This document shows, in pieces, positions 1-9,310 of a stretch of DNA of 10,980 bases (position 1 is the stretch's first letter; each line of letters starts with the position of its first letter). Source of the DNA: Phoronis ovalis (lineage: Eukaryota > Phoronida > Phoronidae); contig JAOXYB010057623.1 of the NCBI GenBank assembly GCA_028565635.1, positions 1 through 10,980 on the forward strand, in the 5' to 3' direction. Below the pieces are notes generated by a model. That model was not told where the DNA came from and did not search any database. It saw only the letters and a program-made list of their open reading frames with translations. The position numbers were made by a program, and so were the translations under genes.

Positions 1-92
1 GCGTAACCCCCGTTTCGCGCCGGCAGTTCGAAAAACATACCCCTTCATGCGAAATTTTGTTGGAACATGTGTACCCACTTTCATATTGACTG

Positions 93-105
93 CCCCCCCC
101 CCCCC
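93..105 (+). repeat. C13 homopolymer
   Basis: A run of 13 cytosines in an AT-rich background, just before direct-repeat copy 1. Prone to length variation and sequencing error. Confidence 0.95.
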
Positions 106-110
106 GGTTC

Positions 111-300
111 TCTGATGTTTTACGAGTTTCTTTACTCTACCAGAAAATATCACAAGGTATGCTATACAAATATGCAGATTTATTTCTTAATCATGTTATA
201 AAACTTCAAACAGAAACTACTTCTCATATATGAACATATTATTGAACATTGGTAGCCAGCTTTATAAAGATTCATTCAGTAGTTTGAAATGTATTGCAAA
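111..300 (+). repeat. Diverged direct repeat, copy 1
   Basis: Shares ordered blocks with 725-885: tctga-gtttt, tttctttactctaccagaa, atcaca, ataaaacttcaaac, acttctcatatat, gtagccag, agattcattca and tttgaaat. This copy has about 30 extra bases around 165-195. The repeat abuts the inner end of the left inverted-repeat arm at its second copy, so the two repeat types may belong to one element. Confidence 0.75.
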
Positions 301-474
301 AAGCTATCCACTTTTGAGAGAAAATGGTGGGGAACTTTAAAATATCGCTGCTTTCCACAGCGTCATGTACGTTTTCTTAGTACAAACAGCTGCTATATCA
401 TATTATATGTTCAACTCATATAAAAACCTGGTAAGCTATTAATTAGTTGGCATCAGGTCACAACTGATTTAAAT

Positions 475-725
475 CACAGTGCTAGTGAGGAGGCTGGTCC
501 TGCGGAAAGAAGTGCGAGCACCTTAAATTTATGATTTTTTTCTTTTTTCCTCCTTGGCACTGGCATTTTTTATTGTTTCTGTTTGAAAGGGAAATCATTG
601 TGCAAGAGATTAAAACTAACATTGGTTTCTTAAGGTAAAATATTCCAAAATTTGATAGGATTATTTGAGCTAGGGCAAAGTTATGAATTTTGTCAGATGT
701 TAGGTTGTATTTTTCTGGGGGTAGT
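475..725 (+). repeat. Left arm of a long inverted repeat
   Basis: Pairs in reverse complement with 1785-2035. The core is a perfect 36-base match (645-680 against 1829-1864), extended after one mismatch by 15 more matching bases; the rest is diverged but alignable, including a T-rich stretch and a GC-richer outer end (cagtgctagtg, ctggtcctgcgg). Arms of about 250 bases enclose about 1.06 kb of AT-rich DNA without a supported gene. Could be a non-autonomous foldback-type element or two insertions of one short repeat in opposite directions. Confidence 0.85.
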
Positions 726-885
726 CTGAAGTTTTGCTAGTTTCTTTTCTCTACCAGAAAAAAATCACACGATATGATATAAAACTTCAAACTGAAAACA
801 CTTCTCATATATTAACATGTTTGTAGCCAGATTGAACAAGATTCATTCAAGATCAGTAATTTGAAATTTATACAAAATTTATTTA
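725..885 (+). repeat. Diverged direct repeat, copy 2
   Basis: Second copy of the block at 111-300, same orientation, with shared tracts such as ctctaccagaaaa and ataaaacttcaaac. It begins where similarity between the inverted-repeat arms ends. Confidence 0.75.
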
Positions 886-924
886 TTCTATTATGAGAGT
901 CTGTGAATAATAAATAGTAAAATA

Positions 925-940
925 CGCCCCCTTTGGGGCG
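925..940. other. GC-rich perfect hairpin
   Basis: CGCCCC (925-930) and GGGGCG (935-940) form a six-pair stem around a CTTT loop, in otherwise AT-rich sequence between the inverted-repeat arms. Function unknown; it may be part of a repeat element. Confidence 0.5.
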
Positions 941-1784
941 ATTTCGTGTACTTCCCGTCATCTTTGATGACAGTGATATATGTCAAGATTATTTAACTCC
1001 TACCTGGGAATAGTCCAGAAAGTCAAATCAAAACCTCTGATAACTATTTGTCAAGTTACAACATATTCCTATAATCTGAAAAAGCCTGAAACTGTCTTGA
1101 AATACTGTTGTGACTGGTTGTAATTAATTATTAACCCTTATTACGATAGTGTACTTATTCCAAGAACCCGCATGTGGTGTGAAATTCATGCGCGCTTTGC
1201 ATTGCTTTTTATTTATATCAAATAACGATACATTGCAATCATGTCAATTATGTCAATATCCTGTTAGGAATCATAAACATTTCTATGTACTAACTTTACG
1301 TGTGCTTGAATTTATTCTAATTGTCGGTTTATCTTGTTTGCTTTAAATCATGAGTGACTCTAGCCACGTGCTTGCAGCATGAGGTAGAACGAAGACATTA
1401 AATTTGCAATTTTACGAATCCCAAGAAATAAACTATTAAATTCACTTTATCATATAATTTGACATTTGTGAGTGGTCGAATCGCATATCTACAGACGTAA
1501 CCAATGAAGTTCAAAGTTCACAAGTAATAAATGTCACCTTTCAGTCTTTCACACATCACACTCAATAACATGAAACGGTGTGCATATGGTATAAGGACAC
1601 AATTGATTTTCCCATCCACTTCTATAGCAATTTCATGTACTAACTTAAATCATTATAAAAATTTCCCAAACATTGCGCGAAGAAAATTACCTGTTAAGAC
1701 CTGAAAAGTATTATGTATTCTACTCCCAGTTAATTTTTCGTGCACGCATGCCCACCAAATATTTTTATTATTCCATTATGTAGA
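941..1784. other. Spacer between inverted-repeat arms, no gene seen
   Basis: AT-rich DNA. The only sizeable open frame (1149-1346 +) starts without ATG, has no recognisable domain and is flanked by stops. No transposase, reverse transcriptase or RNA gene signature is visible. Confidence 0.55.
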
Positions 1785-2035
1785 CCATCCCCGGAAAAAG
1801 GCAACCTCACAACTGACAAAATTCATAGCTTTGCCCTAGCTCAAATAATCCTATCAAATTTTGGTTTATTTTACTTTAAAACGCTAATGTTGGTTTGAAT
1901 CCCTTGTACAGTGATTCCCCTTTCAAACAAAAAAAAACAAAAAAAAAACAGCACTAAGAAGGAAAAAAGAAAAATTCATAAATTTAAGGTTTTGTCACTA
2001 GTTCCAGCACGGTCAGCCTTTGCGCCACTACTGTT
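1785..2035 (-). repeat. Right arm of a long inverted repeat
   Basis: Reverse-complement partner of 475-725. Differences include a longer A-run near 1928-1950 and scattered substitutions, so the two copies are not freshly duplicated. No clear target-site duplication or transposase frame accompanies it. Confidence 0.85.
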
Positions 2036-3024
2036 ACATCAGTTATGTCATATGTATATTTTGTATCACAAGAACGTAACTTAAAGTAGAGAGGCCATAC
2101 GAAGTATGTGATTTAAGATAAAATGCATGGGGAAAAAAACTAACTGTGAGTGAAAAATAGATAAGACATTCTTAGTGACATACAAAAAATAGAAAAGGTA
2201 GCGAATAAGCTCTCCAAAAGTTATAATTTGTAACTACTCACAGAAAAGAATAAGAAAACTAAAATCCTTAATGGCAGCCTTAATGTTTTATTTTCGACAT
2301 AACATAAATTTATATATAGTTTTCATTTGGCGTTTGATAATTTGTGATCGAAATCCGCATTGCTATTAATGGTTACTCCTGAAGCACAGATATATAAATA
2401 TACAACTTTCCTTTGAGGGCTTTCAAATTCTCCAGATTAATAGAAATATATTCATTATTATTTTTATGTGGTGTTTGCGACACTGGGTTAAGATGCATGG
2501 TAATAAAATAAGAATAACATGCTTATACCATGAACTGATAATGAATAACACGTACTGTAGTAATGAAAGGCATGAATGGACCGACTATAGGCGTCATCAA
2601 ATGGTTAGAGATATGAGATAAAAACCTTGGCACAGACTTGAAAAAATAATTAATTAAATTAATTTATTTTATGTTTTATTTTTAATTGTAGAACTAAGCG
2701 AAAATGGAGCATAAAGACAATCTCAGTTTTAGAGGAGATAGAAAATCTCGGTGATATTTTAGCATCTGACCAGTTCTCACACAATGGTTTCTTTTTACCT
2801 GCGCACGTTTTAAATGAAAAAAACAAAGAATATATATGATTACAAAAATAACTGTTGAGAAAATGAAATACTAAAACTGAAATTAACACTGAGTTGTTAA
2901 AATTTAAAGATGACTCATTTTGGCATGGAATGCATATGCATAAGGAGTGGATATTTATAACTTTGTATGAATTGTTACTTGTCTTCACAAATTCAAATAT
3001 GATACTTCCGGATTACTTTTACAG
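2036..3024. other. AT-rich stretch 5' of the BIR exon, no supported gene
   Basis: Between the right inverted-repeat arm and the BIR exon acceptor. It contains a TATATAAATA string (2391-2400) that could be a core promoter or simple AT-richness, and an A/T-only stretch near 2641-2690. A 109-codon reverse frame (2659-2988) shows no domain. An upstream exon of the BIR-RING gene may lie here or further left, but I cannot identify one. Confidence 0.5.
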
Positions 3025-4377
3025 TTGCGAGAGAAATATCAGTTTTCAACCTCATTGTGAATTGTTTGCATACCCAGTTCTCACCGATTATCTGGTACGT
3101 ATGGTTGTTGGACCACCATTAAGACCAGGTGAAGAATTTTGTTGTGAAGCTATCAGATTAGAATCTTATCAGAAATTTCCCCGATGGGCACCCATATCAA
3201 CTATAAAACTTGCTAAGTCTGGCTTCGCTTTTACCGGACACGGCGATGAAGTTTTGTGTTTTTCATGTGGTGGAAGACTAAGAAGCTGGCATTATGGCGA
3301 TGAACCAGATGTTCGACATCAACAAACGTTTCCAAGTTGCAACTTCATGAATGGAAGAGATACATCTAATATCCCTCTTGGTGGAAGTTCCAACCAATCT
3401 GTTAACAGAAATGAGTTTGATGTTCATCCATTAGATGCCAGGGCAGGTGACCATCCACATAATAACTATTTTGATCTGGCTAGAAAAACAAGAAATGTAA
3501 GCACAAAAGATAATAGTGATCCAACGACAGCAGAAGAATTGAGAATGGAAACAGAAAGAAATAGATCGCAGACATATACAGGTAAAGATCGAGAAAAGAA
3601 ACAAAACTGCTAAATTTTGAAATAAAAACTTTAATATCACTTTGAATTAAGTTTTATAAACATATTTTTACATGTCCTAGGAAACTATGTACTGTTTAGT
3701 CATACAAATAAGTTTTCTTCAGGTTTTTTTTTCGCCTAACAACTGCTCAAATGATAAGAGAATTATTGCTTCTTAGTTTTAATTTATGTCAATATTCCTC
3801 TTTTTTAAAAGTTCACACTTATCGGCTTTCTTGAAATATATGGATAATTTGACGTTTCCAATTATTGTACCAGAAAAATATGGTACAAAAATTCGCCAAG
3901 TTATAGTGTTTGAAATTACAACTCAAGTTATTGACTGTTTCCTATCCACTCGCATCTGGCACAACAATTCATAATCAGTAGCTGCAATCTTTCTAACTTT
4001 TTTTGGAAGAATCCGTCATCAGAACAACTTTTTAAATGGCAACAAATTATGATTCAGGGCGCATCCACGTTTTTTTGTTAACATATAAGTGCACATCAGG
4101 CACGCATTGCTGTACAGTGAGAACAGTAGGTTCAGTACAAGGGGTTAATATAGCGATTAACATGTAATATCATTTTCTTTTCTACTTTTCAGAACTTCAT
4201 CGAATAGACGAACATGCAAACATGTGCGAATCAGATACTGATTCATTTCTTTTCCTTCTTCCTTGTCAGCATGTCATTGAAGCGTGCAAGAACTGTAGAT
4301 CGTGGTTTCATCCTGGAAAACCATGTCCATTATGTGGGAAAGAAATTGGAGGGACCAAAAGAATATATATGGCGTAA
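3025..4377 (+). CDS. IAP-like protein: one BIR domain plus divergent C-terminal RING (two exons)
   Basis: Exons 3025-3581 and 4193-4377 are joined by a 611-base GT-AG intron; the first ends after one codon base and the second supplies two, giving an in-frame Glu and a final TAA at 4375-4377. The BIR domain is at 3155-3346: RLESYQKFPRW, a GFAFTGHGDEV core, then zinc ligands CX2C-X16-H-X6-C (LCFSC, the H of DVRHQQ, FPSC). BIR domains bind caspases or IBM peptides; the Asp in HYGDEP occupies the acidic groove position (Glu314 in XIAP), while the XIAP Trp323 position is Thr. A polar linker of about 75 residues follows. The last exon ends LPCQH, CKNC, CPLCGKEIGGTKRIYMA, which aligns with the RING end of IAPs, but the first RING Cys is absent. 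The start is uncertain: an acceptor (ttacttttacag) before 3025 suggests an upstream exon; a Met at 3101 would give 221 residues. Likely a cytosolic apoptosis or signalling regulator with possible E3 activity (family inference). Confidence 0.82.
3621..3626 (+). terminator. Possible intronic polyadenylation signal (AATAAA)
   Basis: AATAAA lies in the intron of the BIR-RING gene, seven bases after the TAA (3611-3613) met when the 3581/3582 donor is not used. Read-through adds only about ten residues (GKDREKKQNC) to the BIR-plus-linker protein. The stop and signal together would allow a RING-less isoform. AT-rich DNA yields this hexamer by chance, so use is unproven. Confidence 0.35.
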
Positions 4378-4975
4378 ACTTGCATTAATCACTCTGTGCT
4401 GTAGCTAATAGCTCTTTGTTTCATTTCTACATTCGTTCATATGAAATCAATTGTATTGTTCATGTTATTATAGTGGAGTTTGAAGATTCCCCAGGATCAA
4501 ATATACAGATAAGCTCTATAATTGTATCATGTTTAGTGCTTTATATGGCAAAAACAAACATATTGTTTACATGTTTCCTGTTTAGATGAACCAGCACGCT
4601 GATTTATTTTTTAATTCACTAGCCAGCTAAAAGTGTGAGGAAACACTATCTGCCAGCTGAAATTTGCAAGAAAGATGTTGTTTCATGAAGTTTCACGCTC
4701 CTATTTTATTTCTTTAAACAAGGTTGAATATCCTATGAGAATAAGCAGCGAAAATGTGCCTGGGGCCATGTATTTGTTGTAAATAAAAACGTAGCATTTT
4801 AAAAACAATATTCCCTAACGTTTTAAGTTATGCAAAACATATTTCTTGAGCAACAGGTATATTTGACTAGACATCTATGTTTCATCAGTTGCTTTGAATT
4901 CATAATGTAATACAGTCATTTATCTGGTCATATCAATGTTTTCAAATGAATATGTTAACATTCCGTCATTAATGT
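4378..4975. other. 3' untranslated / intergenic stretch, no gene seen
   Basis: AT-rich DNA between the stop of the BIR-RING gene and the RING relic. It probably holds the 3' UTR of the former as far as the AATAAA at 4782. I see no coding segment, RNA gene or repeat. Confidence 0.6.
4782..4787 (+). terminator. Candidate polyadenylation signal of the BIR-RING gene
   Basis: An AATAAA hexamer about 405 bases after the TAA at 4375-4377, on the same strand. It is a plausible 3' end, placing the gene's end just before the reverse-strand RING relic. Confidence 0.45.
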
Positions 4976-5178
4976 TCAAGACATATAAATGTCTTTATTG
5001 TTCCACGAATTAATGATCGGCATATTGGACAGTATTTCTTGAGGAGTACATTCTTGGCAGCAAACGAGATGTCCACAAGGTAAAAACACAACGTTCACAC
5101 AAGCGTCCATGGAGATTTTGCACGTACGTTAACGTTCTTCTTTCAATTTCTCATTTTCTTGTACTATCGTATCCGATT
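4976..5178 (-). pseudogene. Decayed duplicate of an IAP terminal RING exon
   Basis: Reverse-strand DNA aligns end to end with the intact RING exon at 6280-6476, including the acceptor (tttgtttccag before 5178, same phase), the QENEKLK helix, [27 protein letters not shown] and the region around the stop. It is broken: a six-base insertion brings an in-frame TAA (5129-5131) just before the first zinc Cys; the second Cys of CX2C is Ser (codon at 5111-5113, CKIS instead of CKLC); a two-base loss near 5029-5050 shifts the frame before CPIC; and two extra bases near 4981-4990 disturb the C-terminus. It sits downstream of the UBA-RING gene on the same strand, as expected of a tandemly duplicated last exon that lost selection. 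A transcript could still splice into it, but the TAA would remove the RING. Confidence 0.85.
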
Positions 5179-6240
5179 CTGGAAACAAAGCGATGGCAGG
5201 CGGTATGGGATGCAAGGATTGCAGCCATCTATGTATGTGATCTTGTGTATCTCAGTATGGCACAAAATTACGAAGACATTTTTAAAGTCGCATTAAAATA
5301 AAAAATGCATAATAAGCATTTCTTACTTATACCACTTTACCTACTGACATTTAATTCAACTACTTTAGATTCATCACATTCAATGTATTCTCAATGAGGA
5401 TTTCTTTAATTTGCAAATGAATAAAATTAATAATCTCACAAGTCGAGTTTGGACACGGGCCTTGCATGGTGGGTTTTACATGGCTAGACTAAATCCAACA
5501 TCTCAACTGGGGTACGGTTATGGAGTTTTTTCAGTTTGTTAAGATGAACGTTTTAAATTTACAAAAAATTAATTTACCCATATTTGTTAAATATATGTTT
5601 GTTAGTTCTAAGAAATGGCCAAAATGTTTGTTATTTGTAAAACATGGGCCCTAGACTTCACATTTGTTCAAAATTAAACACTTTATATAAGTCAAAACAT
5701 TTTATTATGTAAATATTTTGTTAGCAACAATCATATCTGACTAGAAATCTCTTTTTTATTATTGTCTTAGAGTAGTATAATATATGCCACTAACTCGTGT
5801 CACCCTGAAATTTGTATGTTGCTTTTAGCGTTTCTAGTGGAAAGAATATTGTGACCATTTTTACCAGCATGAGTGATATGAAAACTAACAGGACTTCACA
5901 TTTCAAAAGTTTTGAATGTCAGTTTTTTTTTAAAGTTTTTGTTTTGCAAATCCCCATCATTCTGAATTTCCTATAGCTGACTGTAGCTTATAGTTTGACC
6001 AAAGCAAGAAACTAAGTATCCTCACATGCATTAAGTGATTTGCGAAAAAAGAACTTTTCTTTAAAAAAAACCCGGCACATGCTAACATTATGACATTTTT
6101 GTTAGGTTATATCATTCACGTTGATTAAAAAATGGTTCCGCCTTTTTTCTACTAAGACGTGAAAAATAATATATGAATTTCAGAGTGCCATGGGAGAGAG
6201 GATACAAATATACAGTCATTAACATCTGCTAATACATAAT
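5179..6240. other. Intergenic AT-rich stretch, no gene seen
   Basis: Between the relic RING exon and the end of the UBA-RING gene. Both strands are dense in stops, with no family signature, tRNA-like fold or clear repeat. If the relic was once an alternative last exon of the UBA-RING gene, this stretch would have been intron. Confidence 0.55.
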
Positions 6241-6246
6241 TTTATT
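6241..6246 (-). terminator. Polyadenylation signal of the UBA-RING gene
   Basis: Reverse-strand AATAAA (TTTATT on +) about 34 bases after the TGA at 6280-6282. The position fits a short 3' UTR for the UBA-RING gene and would end transcripts before the relic RING exon. Confidence 0.6.
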
Positions 6247-6279
6247 AAGCAATGCAGTAATTCCGTTAAACATTTTTTT

Positions 6280-7983
6280 TCAAGACATATATGTCTTTAC
6301 TGTTCCTCGAATTGTTGAGCGACATATGGGACAGTCCTTTAGGGACTGGGAACATTCTTGGCAACAGACGAGATGTCCACAAGGCAAAAACACGACGTTT
6401 ACATAAGCGTCCATACAAAGTTTACATGTCCGTTCTTTTTTCAGTTTCTCATTTTCTTGTTCTATGGACTTAGAGTCTGAAAACAAAGCAATGTAATATA
6501 ACTATGGCAATTTTTAAGATCTGACAGCATGATGCAATGTTTAACAAAGTGAAGTATAGCAGCTGTATATGGTGTGCAAAACTATAACTCGAACCAGATT
6601 AAACAACTTATGAACACACATTGTTTCTTTTTACAATAAAACTTGAGATCTGGAACGCTGAAATTATTTAAAAAAATTAAAAATGCAAATAAAGATTCCC
6701 ATAATTCAACCATCAATATCTTTCATCGGTAAATGCAATCTTCATTTCAATATGTTCCCTTCAATTCGTTTAATATTTATATAACAAGTATAGTACTCCA
6801 CAATTCATTAAATTGATAAACGCTATATTGTTGTAAAAAGATATTAAACGAACCTGCTTCTTTATTTTCTACAGGAACTTTTCCCCCTCTAATTTCGCTT
6901 TGTTTTTTAGTTTTATTTAATTCTGGCACATTGCAGGCACCACTTAGCAACCCAGAACCTGATGACTCAGCTGTAGGTTGATTGGCTTCTAATTTAAAGA
7001 TGGCTTCCAACAGGGAGGAGGCATTGGGGAAATCATCACCAGCTAAATCAAGACATCGACCTTTTTAAAAAAGCACTCATATCTCAAAACTAACAGTTTC
7101 GCCACCAAAAACCTTGTTTAACATTACTTGGGGCTATTAGTGCGGGGGAAAAACGTCATACGACAAAATTTCTATTTGCTTATCTCTCTCTAATAATTTC
7201 AGTCGAGTCTGATAACAAATAAATAAATAATAAAATGCTATTCCGACCCTAGCACTAGCCATAATCCTGCCAAAAATATAATTGTGAACCCAGGTCAAGT
7301 AGGTAATTTTAAGTTCTAACTATAATTTTAGCAAGTAAACGATACTCCTATAATCTGTTTTGGAGGTTTTGCTTATAGCATCAATTCCGTTTTTGTAGCA
7401 AATAAAAAAATTACCTTTTTTAAACACTAATGAATATTTCAAAGATCATTCATGTATTTACAATTTGGTCATAACAAATCATATGAGTATCACTACCTTC
7501 TTAAAAACAAGCTCGAATTTAGATCAGCAGAATTTTTCAGTACGATGTGCCTTATGATTTGTATGAGGTGTCATCTAATTTTAACTTAAATTAAATTGCA
7601 TGCGCTGCACACACGAGTCCAAAAATACCACCATTACACAGCATGAATGTTAAAGTTTCAGAAAACATTTATTTTGTTTAAACAATAAAGTTATGCAGAT
7701 TTTTCACAAATTATTTATATTAAACAGTAACGAGGGTCTAGGATAGACTTAAGACAATGTAGCAGCAGTTATCGCAAAGCTAAAAATGTTAATGGAAAAT
7801 GCGCAATAGCAATGGTAATGTTTAAACTCCATGCAGAAGAGTTTAGCTGTTGATAGGCTAAATTTGTTTAAGTGTATCAATGTTTTGTATACCTTTAGTT
7901 GTGAGTTGTATTTTCAGTGCCTTCCTGACAACATCTTGTGAATATCCCATACCGAGGACTGTTTTGACTTTATCAGTGTCCAT
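6280..7983 (-). CDS. IAP-type UBA-RING E3 ubiquitin ligase (three exons; BIR part not in window)
   Basis: Exons in transcription order are 7983-7893, 7042-6854 and 6476-6280; introns of 850 and 377 bases have GT-AG ends and matching phases (one base then two at both junctions). The joined frame is 159 codons with stop. Residues 1-50 form a UBA domain: VKTVLGMGYSQDVVRKAL with the MGY loop, then AGDDFPNASSLLEAIFKLE; in IAPs it binds ubiquitin chains. A polar linker and a charged helix (SIEQENEKLKKER) follow. The RING at about 111-145 has all eight ligands: CKLC, LPCGH, CCQEC, CPIC, then the IAP tail RGTVKTYMS, important for dimerisation and E2 activation in this family. Expected role: E3 ligase acting on apoptotic or immune signalling proteins. 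The first exon is unsettled: the ATG at 7983 (followed by G) may be a true start, or a weak acceptor at 7996/7995 may add three codons. An in-frame TAA at 7998-7996 blocks further extension. No BIR exon is seen upstream on this strand. Confidence 0.82.
7043..7892 (-). other. Intron 1 of the UBA-RING gene
   Basis: 850 bases between donor AAAG|GTATAC (exon ends 7893) and acceptor cttgatttag (exon begins 7042). A second AG at the end of a tttttaaaaag run lies 18 bases further 5' but would break the phase. AT-rich; nothing else recognised inside. Confidence 0.7.
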
Positions 7984-9144
7984 TATATATACCCCTTATT
8001 TCACGAGGTTCAACCATATAGTCTACACCAGGGAGATTAGTTGAACTATAGCCTGGGACTCTAAGTATATAAGAAGAACAACATTAACTGAATGAAGACC
8101 ACGTGTGCAACTAGAATCCTTCACTGTACATGGTAGTAAAGCTTTTCTGATCACATTTTTCCGCATTTGGTCTACAGGGAGCGACAATCCTGCTTTGGTC
8201 AAATACAAAACGAACATTATTGTCAGTAAAGGACTCCATTAACAATTCCTGCTTTTCGATGAAACGATATAATGTTGAAAGAGAGTTTGGAAATGTATCA
8301 AGTAAAATTAGGTGTTCTACAAACATCAATTCTTTATGCGTCCATGTACTGCATGCTAAGTTAGTATGCACATCTCAATTGTTTTCCAAGTCTCACTCTG
8401 GTTGATTCATACGTTAATATTCTCTATCTTGAATCGACAATCACTTTCATCTGCTTTTATTAACGTAAATCATTAAAGATCCAATTTGTTGCCTGCATTG
8501 CACACAGCAACTGTCATTTCTTGACAGAATACTAAATTCCTACAGTTTCAACTATTAATTCGATTTACCTTTTCTAGCCTCATCTTTTCCTCTGTGTTTA
8601 ACAGTGACAGGAAATCAAGAACATCTGCAGTTGGTATCACTTTCTTGGGATCTGTCCACATAATATACTGCAGTGGATGTAGTTGTGACATTGCTGAACC
8701 ACCATCAAGTACACTCGCACGCGCGCCCGCGCGGCCATGCCACAAACTGAGCTGCCCTAAAATATGTCTCAGAATCCAGCAACTTAAGGTTATGCGTAAA
8801 GCGCAAGGTATCCGCAGGTCCTTCAAAAACTTCTGATTCGGCTAATGCCTTTAACAGGAGTCTGGAAAATATAAACATCAAAATATGCAGGTAACTTATC
8901 TTATTAATTATAATATCGTGAATCATCAGACTGAAAATGAGGTAAATGTTTAGTGTTAATTAAAATCAATTACACTCTTGAGTAATAAGTTATGATCATT
9001 ATTACTCGTTGTCTCAACATCCAGAAATTACTTGTAGAGAGGCAAAATGTAACATTTGAACAACAAAATATATGTTGAAGTATAAAAAAGATAAATTATG
9101 ATTTTGCAAAAATGTTTCCACTGTGGTAACAGATCTTTTTTTAC

Positions 9145-9310
9145 CTAAAAACTTCTCTTTTCGGACCACCCTGATCACACGCAATCTCCCCTGAACATTC
9201 TAATTTTGGTGTTTTAACGAAAGAGAACCCCTCTCTTTCTATAGCCTCCTTTGCAGACTTCAGAATTTTCTTCCTCCTTACAATGATCTCTTCAACCAAA
9301 TTAACAACAG
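9145..9310 (-). other. HECT relic exon 4: helical linker and HECT N-lobe entry
   Basis: The clearest single exon of the HECT relic. Acceptor catactttag before 9310 and donor TTTTAG|GTAAAA after 9145. It encodes a charged helix (VNLVEEIIVRRKKILKSAKE) and the family motif GEIACDQGGPKREVF. No stop in frame, with clean splice sites at both ends, so the 5' half of the locus looks much less damaged than the 3' half. Confidence 0.75.

Noticed and set aside
1149-1346. 65-codon open frame on the + strand, Cys-rich and hydrophobic
   Set aside because: Starts on a non-ATG codon, has no domain, splice signals or homologous look, and lies in a repeat-rich AT stretch; chance frame.
2659-2988. 109-codon open frame on the - strand
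   Set aside because: No recognisable domain; overlaps AT-rich DNA; probably chance.
2894-3024. Extending the BIR frame upstream to 2894
   Set aside because: The frame opens on TTG after a stop, and a good acceptor (ttacttttacag) lies at 3023-3024, so this part is more likely intron or non-coding.
4214-4408. 64-codon + frame over the second exon of the BIR-RING gene
   Set aside because: Out of frame with LPCQH...CPLCGKEI; the real frame is fixed by the splice phase and the RING motifs.
6291-6473. + strand frame over the RING exon
   Set aside because: Antisense shadow of the intact RING exon at 6280-6476.
7400-7892. Search for the HECT C-lobe catalytic Cys motif on the - strand
   Set aside because: No Thr-Cys motif with the expected flanking pattern was found; the stretch is AT-rich intron of the UBA-RING gene.
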